64,000 nucleotides of DNA, taken from the NCBI GenBank assembly GCA_910588775.1, contig CAJURH010000011.1:13086-77085 (forward strand). Reading direction: 5' to 3'. The DNA comes from an uncultured Lachnospiraceae bacterium (GTDB lineage Bacteria; Bacillota; Clostridia; Lachnospirales; Lachnospiraceae). Below, in pieces: positions 58,056 through 64,000 of this stretch. Made by a program: the position numbers and the translations under genes. The notes beneath the pieces are model-generated. The model saw only the letters and a program-made list of their open reading frames with translations. It searched no databases and had not been told where the DNA came from. Within the stretch, counting starts at the first letter, position 1, and each line of letters starts with the position of its first letter.

Positions 58056-60299
58056 ATGCCTAAGCAATTAGAAGATAACATTATACAGGCCGATTATTCG
58101 GAGGAAATGCAGAAATCCTATATTGATTATGCCATGAGCGTGATTGTGTCCAGAGCTTTGCCAGACGCGCGCGACGGACTCAAACCTGTGCAGAGGCGGA
58201 CTTTATACGACATGTATGAGCTGGGAATCCGCTATGACAGGCCCTACCGGAAATGCGCCCGTATTGTGGGGGACACCATGGGCAAATACCATCCTCACGG
58301 GGACAGTTCCATTTATGAAGCGTTGGTGGTCATGTCCCAGGAATTTAAGCGGGGACAGGCGTTGGTGGACGGTCATGGGAATTTTGGCTCCATCGAAGGC
58401 GACGGCGCGGCGGCCATGCGTTACACAGAAGCCAGGCTGATGCGGATTACCCAGGAAGTGTACCTGGCGGATTTGGACAAGGACGTGGTGGACTTCCTTC
58501 CGAATTTTGACGAGACGGAGAAAGAGCCCTCGGTGTTGCCTGTGCGCATTCCGAATCTGTTGATTAACGGGGCGGAAGGCATCGCCGTGGGCATGGCCAC
58601 CAGCGTACCGCCCCATAACCTGGGGGAAGTGGCGGACGCGGTGAAGGCATATATCCGAAACAACGATATTACCATTAAAGGATTGATGCACTATCTGAAA
58701 GGCCCGGATTTTCCCACCGGCGGCATTGTGGTGAACCAGGATGGTCTGCTGGACATTTACAGTACAGGAACCGGGAAAATCCGCCTGCGGGGCAAAGTGG
58801 AGCTGGAGCAGGGCAAAGGAGGCCGGCAATCCCTGGTGATTACAGAAATCCCATATACGATGATTGGCGCCAACATCGGGAAATTCTTAAACGATGTGGC
58901 CGCGCTGGTGGAAAGCCGGGTGACCACCGACATCACCGACATTTCCAATCAGTCCTCCAAAGAGGGGATCCGCATTGTGCTGGAGCTTAGAAAAGGCGCG
59001 GATGCGGAAAAGCTGAAGAACATGCTTTATAAGAAGACGCGCCTGGAGGATACATTTGGCGTAAACATGCTGGCCGTATCGGAGGGTCGGCCGGAGACGT
59101 TGAACTTAAAGCAGATCATCGAGCATCATGTGGATTTTCAGGTGGAGGTCTGCACGCGTAAGCATCAGACGCTGCTGTCCAAGGAGCTGGAGAAGAAAGA
59201 AATCCAGGAAGGCTTAATTGAGGCATGCAACGTCATCGACTTGATTATTGAGATACTCCGTGGCAGCAAGAACCAGGAGCAGGCTAAGACATGCCTTACA
59301 GAAGGGGTCACGGAAGGGATACGTTTTAAAACCAAAGCCAGCAGGACCCAGGCTTCCAAACTGCGCTTCACCCAGCGTCAGGCTACGGCCATTCTGGAAA
59401 TGCGGCTGTATCGTCTGATTGGCCTGGAGGTGGAAGCGCTGTTGAAGGAGCACGAAGCCACACTGGCCAACATCGCCCGCTATGAAGAGATTCTAAATGA
59501 TTACAATGTTATGATGGACGTAATCATCAAGGATCTCAATGCCGTCAAGCGGATGTATGCCAGGAAGAGGCGCACAGCCATTGAGAACGCCCAGGAAGCC
59601 GTTTATGAGGAACCAAAGGACGAAGAGACGGAAGTAATCTTCCTGATGGACAAATTTGGCTATGGGAAAATCATAGACAGGGCCTCCTACGAGCGAAACC
59701 GTGACATTGTACAGGAGGAATACAAGTACTCTTTTCCTTGCATGAGCGATGATAAAATATGCGTGTTTACCGACACAGGTAAGATGCACACGGCGAAAGT
59801 GGCCAAACTGCCCTTTGGGAAAGTGCGGGGCAAAGGCGTTCCTATAGACAATGTGAGTAATTATGACAGCGCCAAAGAACGGATACTGTTTGTGGGAAGT
59901 CTGGCTGCCCTTAAGGCGTCCAATCTGCTTTTGGTGACGGCGCAGGGGTTGCTCAAGCAGGTGCAGGGGCAGGAATTTGAAGTCTCCAAACGCACCATAG
60001 CCGCAACCAAGCTGAACGAAGGAGACGCTTTGATTTTTGCGGGGATTTCCGACCATGCAGAGTTTACGGTTTTGCAAAGCGCAAATGGATATTTTCTGCG
60101 TATGCTCACCAGGGAGGCGCCTATTCAGAAGCGAAACTCTCTGGGCGTGCGGGGAATGCGCCTGGAGGAAGGGGATATGCTGGAGAGAGCTTATTTGCTG
60201 GAAGGCGCTTCGGAATATTCCATTCACTATAACGACAAAACCTTGCCATTGGGCAGTTTGAAACTGGCGAAACGCGATACGAAGGGAGTCAAGGCATAG
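58056..60299 (+). CDS. Type IIA DNA topoisomerase A subunit (ParC/GyrA paralogue)
   Basis: A 747-aa DNA-cleaving subunit. The active-site Tyr region is AAAMRYTEARLM at about residue 125. The quinolone-determining stretch is YHPHGDSSIYEALVVMSQ at about residue 70-88, with Ser and Glu at the positions equal to Ser80/Glu84 of ParC. In the C-terminal beta-pinwheel the GyrA-box (QRRGGKG in gyrase) is replaced by a sequence like FGKVRGKG, so the strong DNA-wrapping function may be missing. Both points favour topoisomerase IV-like over gyrase. It begins 103 bases after the B subunit, with a dispersed repeat between; GGAGGGAGG precedes the ATG. The kinase gene follows after 3 bases. Confidence 0.9.
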   Translation: MPKQLEDNIIQADYSEEMQKSYIDYAMSVIVSRALPDARDGLKPVQRRTLYDMYELGIRYDRPYRKCARIVGDTMGKYHPHGDSSIYEALVVMSQEFKRGQALVDGHGNFGSIEGDGAAAMRYTEARLMRITQEVYLADLDKDVVDFLPNFDETEKEPSVLPVRIPNLLINGAEGIAVGMATSVPPHNLGEVADAVKAYIRNNDITIKGLMHYLKGPDFPTGGIVVNQDGLLDIYSTGTGKIRLRGKVELEQGKGGRQSLVITEIPYTMIGANIGKFLNDVAALVESRVTTDITDISNQSSKEGIRIVLELRKGADAEKLKNMLYKKTRLEDTFGVNMLAVSEGRPETLNLKQIIEHHVDFQVEVCTRKHQTLLSKELEKKEIQEGLIEACNVIDLIIEILRGSKNQEQAKTCLTEGVTEGIRFKTKASRTQASKLRFTQRQATAILEMRLYRLIGLEVEALLKEHEATLANIARYEEILNDYNVMMDVIIKDLNAVKRMYARKRRTAIENAQEAVYEEPKDEETEVIFLMDKFGYGKIIDRASYERNRDIVQEEYKYSFPCMSDDKICVFTDTGKMHTAKVAKLPFGKVRGKGVPIDNVSNYDSAKERILFVGSLAALKASNLLLVTAQGLLKQVQGQEFEVSKRTIAATKLNEGDALIFAGISDHAEFTVLQSANGYFLRMLTREAPIQKRNSLGVRGMRLEEGDMLERAYLLEGASEYSIHYNDKTLPLGSLKLAKRDTKGVKA

Positions 60300-60302
60300 A
60301 GG

Positions 60303-62723
60303 ATGGCAAAATCAACAAAAGAATTTGAAACGAATGAGGCCGAAGAGCGGGAAGGGCTTTTGGCTGCAATAAAGAATACGGACATCTGCAATTTCTGGTA
60401 TTATCCTCAGGAAAAGCTTATTATAGTCAATGAGCGGACTGCCCGGATATATAGCTGTAAAAGAGAATATTGGGATATGCCCAGAAGTTTTGCGGAAGAC
60501 TTTGTTCATCCTTCCACCCGAGACGTTTTCTATGAAATGTACCATAGAATCGACGCGGGGGAAAAGACGGCGCAGGCTTCTTTCAGCAGCATTGACCGGA
60601 AAAACTGGTGTACCGTCACTTTGACGACGGTGGCTTACGACGCACAGGGAAACCCCCAAAAGACGTATGGCATTGTGCAGAACATATCCGAATTGAAAAT
60701 GCAGGAAGCCGAGTTTCACAGCAGCAAGAAGCTGCTCTCCAGCATTGTGGAAGCGCTCAGCAAAATCTATATGTTTAATTACTACATCGATCTTACCTCC
60801 ATGGAATTTATTGAGATTGTTGGCTTGGATTATGCCACGGAGCTGCTTGGGACAAAAGGGGACGTGGTCTATGCGTTCCAACTGTTTACAGACACATTGA
60901 TTGATGAGAACTGTCAGGACAGTTTTGGAGAGTTTGTGGACATGGATACGCTGGCGGAGCGGATAGGCCCGCGGCAAAACATTTCCCTGGACTATCTAAG
61001 CGTCCGAAAAGGCTGGTGCCGCGCCAGTTTCATTGTGGTGAACCGTGATGAAGCCGGGACTCCAGTGCAGGTGGAGTTTGTGGTGGAAAACATCAGCGCG
61101 CAGCGGGAGAAAGAACTGGAGGCCAAAGAGGCTCTGGAGCGGGCATACGAGGCGGCCAACAAGGCCAATGTGAGCAAGTCTGCCTTTCTGACCAATATGT
61201 CCCACGACATCCGTACGCCCATGAACGCCATTGTGGGATTTTCGGCCATCGCGGCGGCGCATTTGGATGACAAGGAAAGGGTGCGGGATTGCATCTCCAA
61301 GATTACGGCCTCCAGTAAACATTTGTTGGCGATTATCAACGAAGTGCTGGACATGAGCCGGATTGAGAGTGGGAAAATCCAGATACAGGAACAGGAAGTG
61401 AACCTGCCCACGCTGATGCACGATTTTGTGGGAATGGTTCAGGAGCAGATTCGAAAGAAAGGGCTGGAGCTTTACATCGACACGTTCGATTTGGTTCATG
61501 AAAATGTATACGCAGATGAGGGGAGGCTCCATCGCGTATTCTTAAATATTGTGGGAAACGCCATCAAGTTCACCCCCACCGGTGGAAATGTGTCCATTCG
61601 GCTGGCGGAGAAGTCCCAAAACGCGGAAGGTTATGGAAACTACGTCATTTCCGTTCGGGATACAGGCATCGGCATATCCAGAGAATTTTTGCCCCATGTG
61701 TTTGAAGCCTTTGAGCGGGAGCGGACCTCCACCGTCAGCAAGATGGAGGGCACCGGGCTTGGCATGGCCATTACTAAGAACATTGTGGAAATGATGGGGG
61801 GAACCATCCATGTGGACAGTGAGAAGGGCAAAGGCTCAGTGTTCACCGTGGAACTTCCGCTAAGTCTTATGGACCGGGAGATGGAAGAACCCCGGATTGA
61901 AAAGCTGGCGGGCCTTCACGCCATGGTCATCGACGATGATTACAACGTGTGCGACAGTGTATCCAAGATGCTCAACAAAATCGGCATGGAGCCGGAGTGG
62001 AGCATGTCGGGAAAAGAAGCGGCGCTGCGCACGAAGTCGGCCCTGGAGATGGGCAAAGTTTTCGCCGTCTATATCGTGGACTGGAAGATTCCAGACATGA
62101 GCGGCGTGGAAGTGGTGCGGCGCCTGCGGCAGCTTGCCGGGGATAAAGTTCCCATCTATGTGTTGACCGCTTACGACTTCAGCGACATTGAGAGGGAGGC
62201 GAAGGAAGCGGGAGCCACCGCCTTTTGCCAAAAGCCATTGTTTTTGTCCCAGCTTCGCCGGGCGCTTTTGGAATACATCGGGGAAAATGAGGAAGTCCAG
62301 GATGAGGCCGGGTATGCGCTTCAGGACGACTTGAAGGGAAAACGCATTTTGCTGGTGGAAGATAACGAGTTGAATCAGGAAATTGCAAAAGAGATACTTA
62401 CGGAAGCTGGGTTCTCGGTGGATACGGCTGAAGATGGGCAGGAAGCGGTGGATAAGCTGCTAAAGGCCGGGGAAGGCGCATACGATGTGGTGTTGATGGA
62501 TATCCAGATGCCGGTGATGGACGGATACGAGGCCACGAAAGCCATCCGGGCCGCGTCGGCGCCATGGCTTCACAAGTTGCCGATTCTGGCTATGACGGCC
62601 AACGCCTTCGAAGAAGACAGAAAGAAAGCGCTGGGTGTGGGTATGAATGGGCATTTGGCCAAACCCATTGATACAGATAAATTATTCACGGCCTTAGAGG
62701 AGGTTTTGCAAGAAAACATATGA
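60303..62723 (+). CDS. Hybrid histidine kinase with PAS domains and two receivers
   Basis: An 806-aa sensor without membrane segments. Two PAS-like parts (about residues 15-135 and 145-265) come first. The HisKA box FLTNMSHDIRTPMNAIVGFS holds the phospho-His at about residue 301. The ATPase region has N-box IVGNAIKFTP, VRDTGIGIS and GTGLGMAI. Receiver 1 (about 527-655) has DDDY and VDWKIPDMSG. Receiver 2 (about 680-800) has VEDNELNQ and LMDIQMPVMDG with KPID. No output domain is fused. It starts 3 bases after the topoisomerase gene and its stop overlaps the next gene by 4 bases, so all four from 56027 to 63901 are probably one transcript. The signal is unknown. Confidence 0.92.
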   Translation: MAKSTKEFETNEAEEREGLLAAIKNTDICNFWYYPQEKLIIVNERTARIYSCKREYWDMPRSFAEDFVHPSTRDVFYEMYHRIDAGEKTAQASFSSIDRKNWCTVTLTTVAYDAQGNPQKTYGIVQNISELKMQEAEFHSSKKLLSSIVEALSKIYMFNYYIDLTSMEFIEIVGLDYATELLGTKGDVVYAFQLFTDTLIDENCQDSFGEFVDMDTLAERIGPRQNISLDYLSVRKGWCRASFIVVNRDEAGTPVQVEFVVENISAQREKELEAKEALERAYEAANKANVSKSAFLTNMSHDIRTPMNAIVGFSAIAAAHLDDKERVRDCISKITASSKHLLAIINEVLDMSRIESGKIQIQEQEVNLPTLMHDFVGMVQEQIRKKGLELYIDTFDLVHENVYADEGRLHRVFLNIVGNAIKFTPTGGNVSIRLAEKSQNAEGYGNYVISVRDTGIGISREFLPHVFEAFERERTSTVSKMEGTGLGMAITKNIVEMMGGTIHVDSEKGKGSVFTVELPLSLMDREMEEPRIEKLAGLHAMVIDDDYNVCDSVSKMLNKIGMEPEWSMSGKEAALRTKSALEMGKVFAVYIVDWKIPDMSGVEVVRRLRQLAGDKVPIYVLTAYDFSDIEREAKEAGATAFCQKPLFLSQLRRALLEYIGENEEVQDEAGYALQDDLKGKRILLVEDNELNQEIAKEILTEAGFSVDTAEDGQEAVDKLLKAGEGAYDVVLMDIQMPVMDGYEATKAIRAASAPWLHKLPILAMTANAFEEDRKKALGVGMNGHLAKPIDTDKLFTALEEVLQENI

Positions 62724-63901
62724 AAAAGAATTTGAGGATTTTAAATATTTGGCTCTTGTGTTGCGTGGCCAGTCTGCTGCTGTGTGCGCCTGCCACCGTC
62801 CGTGGCGCGGCGCGTCCGTCGTCCGTTTCAGGCAATTCATCCACGGCAGTCCAGGTAAAACCGAAGAATGGCTGGAAGACTCTGGAGAACGGTAAAAGGA
62901 GATATTACCAGAATGATAAGTATGTAACCGGACTGGTGACCCTCAAGGGCAAACAATTTCTCTTCGGCAAAACTGGATATCTTCTGAGAAGTTCCTGGGC
63001 GACGGTGGCGGGGAAGCGATACCGGACCAATAAAGCCGGCATGATTCGCAAGGATAAGTTAATCCGGGTAAACAAGAAAGTTTATTATATGGATAAAAAC
63101 GGGGTCATGAAAAAAGGGTGGAAGGCATTCAAAACCGGAAAGTCTTATTTCGGCTCCAATGGCGTTCGCGTAACCGGACTGAAAAAAATCGGGAAAAATT
63201 ATTATTATTTCAACAAAAAGGGAATTATGCAAAGAGGCTGGCAGACTTTCAAAGCTGGAAAATCCTATTTCGGGGCCAAAGGCGTTCGCGTGACGGGGTT
63301 AAAGAAAATCGGAAGAAACCGCTATTATTTTAACCGGAAAGGAATTCTGCAAAAAGGCACGGTAAAAGTGAAATCCACGATTTACTATCTAAATGAAAAG
63401 GGCGCGCTTCAGGCCAGCAAGAAAAATGGAAAGTATTACCATGCTAATGGCAGGGCCATGGACGGTTTGCAGTCCCAGGATTTTGAGACCCTTCAGACGG
63501 CGAAATCCATCGCCGCTAGGATAACCACCCCTCAGATGACCGGGGAGCAGAAGTTGAAGGCGTGTTTTGACTGGGTGATTGCCAAGCCGTATGTGACTTA
63601 CCGGGTGTTCGGGAACTTTGCCGGGTGGCCGGCGGTCTATGCCAACGACCATTTTCTGAGGGGTGGAGGCAACTGCCATGCGGACGCCGCCGCCTTTGCC
63701 TACCTGGCGAAAGCGGTTGGCTATAAGAATATCTATGTGTGCGTGGACAGCGACGGTGGCGGGGGAAGTGGACACGGCTGGGCGGAGATCAATGGGCTGG
63801 TTTACGACCCGCTGTTTGCGGAGGCCAAGAATTATGCTGCCAATTACGGGGCTCCTTACGGTGTGTACAGACTGTATCCCATCCTACATATAGCCATTTA
63901 A
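62720..63901 (+). CDS. Secreted cell-wall-binding protein with transglutaminase-like domain
   Basis: A 393-aa protein. A signal peptide (about residues 1-30, LLCCVASLLLCAPATVRGAA) is followed by roughly eight glycine/tyrosine-rich repeats of the choline-binding/cell-wall-binding type (about residues 50-245, e.g. GKSYFGSNGVRVTGLKKIGK). A transglutaminase-like domain (about 290-385) follows, with Cys in GGGNCHADAAAFAYLAK and His-Asp in GHGWAEINGLVYDPLF. It is probably a wall-attached protease or cross-linking enzyme. The start lies in the ATGA overlap with the kinase stop. A signal peptide protein coupled to a cytoplasmic kinase is unusual. A terminator follows. Confidence 0.9.
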   Translation: MKKNLRILNIWLLCCVASLLLCAPATVRGAARPSSVSGNSSTAVQVKPKNGWKTLENGKRRYYQNDKYVTGLVTLKGKQFLFGKTGYLLRSSWATVAGKRYRTNKAGMIRKDKLIRVNKKVYYMDKNGVMKKGWKAFKTGKSYFGSNGVRVTGLKKIGKNYYYFNKKGIMQRGWQTFKAGKSYFGAKGVRVTGLKKIGRNRYYFNRKGILQKGTVKVKSTIYYLNEKGALQASKKNGKYYHANGRAMDGLQSQDFETLQTAKSIAARITTPQMTGEQKLKACFDWVIAKPYVTYRVFGNFAGWPAVYANDHFLRGGGNCHADAAAFAYLAKAVGYKNIYVCVDSDGGGGSGHGWAEINGLVYDPLFAEAKNYAANYGAPYGVYRLYPILHIAI

Positions 63902-63910
63902 TTAATATAG

Positions 63911-63952
63911 AAAAAGAACCGTTGGTTTTGGTTAAACTGGCGGTTCTTTTTT
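63911..63952 (+). terminator. Intrinsic terminator at the end of the kinase-wall protein unit
   Basis: AAAAAGAACCG pairs with CGGTTCTTTTT around a 19-base loop, with T-run continuing. A group II intron 5' end follows one base after the T-run. Confidence 0.85.
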
Positions 63953-63953
63953 G

Positions 63954-64000
63954 GTGTGCCCGGTGGGCACACGTTCTAACGGGTGAAAGTCCCCAATCCG
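63954..64000 (+). mobile_element. 5' end of a group II intron, probably class C (runs off window)
   Basis: The sequence starts with GTGTG and folds into GTGTGCCC-GGT-GGGCACAC, followed by TAACGGGTGAAAGTCC. This is the familiar 5' boundary (GUGYG) and early domain I form of bacterial group II introns. It begins directly after the U-tract of an intrinsic terminator, the standard insertion site of class C introns. The rest, including the reverse transcriptase, would lie beyond the window. Confidence 0.6.

Noticed and set aside
1..64000. CRISPR array, rRNA genes or prophage structural genes
   Set aside because: No regular spacer-repeat arrays, no rRNA-like sequence and no phage structural or integrase genes were found.

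Overview
This window looks like a chromosomal segment of a spore-forming, anaerobic member of the Clostridia, most likely a Lachnospiraceae-type gut organism. The reasons are the spoIIA-spoVA sporulation locus, a second sporulation sigma factor (sigma G), low-to-mid GC content with strong AGGAGG ribosome sites, consensus sigma-A promoters, two non-pyrrolysine MttB-family methyltransferases, and typical Firmicutes clusters (murB-rapZ-whiA-HPr, LTA-synthase-like sulfatase). The species assignment is inference; no rRNA is present.

Layout. 1-400: tail of an unidentified gene. 837-7385: a quaternary-amine locus (MttB homologue, MFS permease, BCCT carrier, TetR regulator and a convergent second MttB homologue). 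Both MttB promoters carry two copies of a WTAACGYGTTAW palindrome. 7693-14956: Dph6-like ATP pyrophosphatase, valS, LTA-synthase-like protein, folC and a 49-aa protein. 14969-20930: zinc-ribbon/TPR membrane protein, then spoIIAA-AB-sigF and spoVAA-AB-AC-AD-AE, with a near-consensus sigma-G-type promoter starting at the sigF stop codon. 21125-23941: MBOAT acyltransferase plus DHHW/AlgX-like partner. 24231-28016: tcdA, murB, rapZ, whiA and an HPr paralogue with Glu at position 15. 28283-29682 (minus): queF and queT behind a promoter and a class I preQ1 riboswitch. 29843-33745: XRE regulator with a small protein, then LacI regulator and divergent GH31 glucosidase. 33982-39002: CmpB-type membrane protein and a GldA/GldF/GldG-like transporter with a DUF4340 protein. 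39174-41328: Y-family polymerase and YolD-like protein behind a LexA-box promoter. 41344-48388: two GNAT proteins, a MATE exporter and a giant RND permease. 48397-51248 (minus): GGDEF response regulator, rubredoxin, AmmeMemoRadiSam-type radical SAM enzyme, tRNA-Met and tRNA-Val. 51383-52815: a 46-aa protein, a candidate small RNA and sigG. 52968-63901: amylosucrase-like GH13, tRNA-Glu, HAD phosphatase, type IIA topoisomerase pair, hybrid histidine kinase and a secreted cell-wall-binding transglutaminase-like protein. At the right edge an intrinsic terminator is followed directly by what appears to be the 5' end of a class C group II intron.

How the parts work together. The left end probably imports and demethylates a quaternary amine, although the corrinoid protein and its activase are not here. 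Sigma F and sigma G are both encoded in the window, and spoVA carries a sigma-G-type promoter. queT-queF form a preQ1-sensing salvage unit. The topoisomerase, kinase and wall-protein genes are tightly packed and probably co-transcribed. Several intergenic spaces carry dispersed palindromic repeats.
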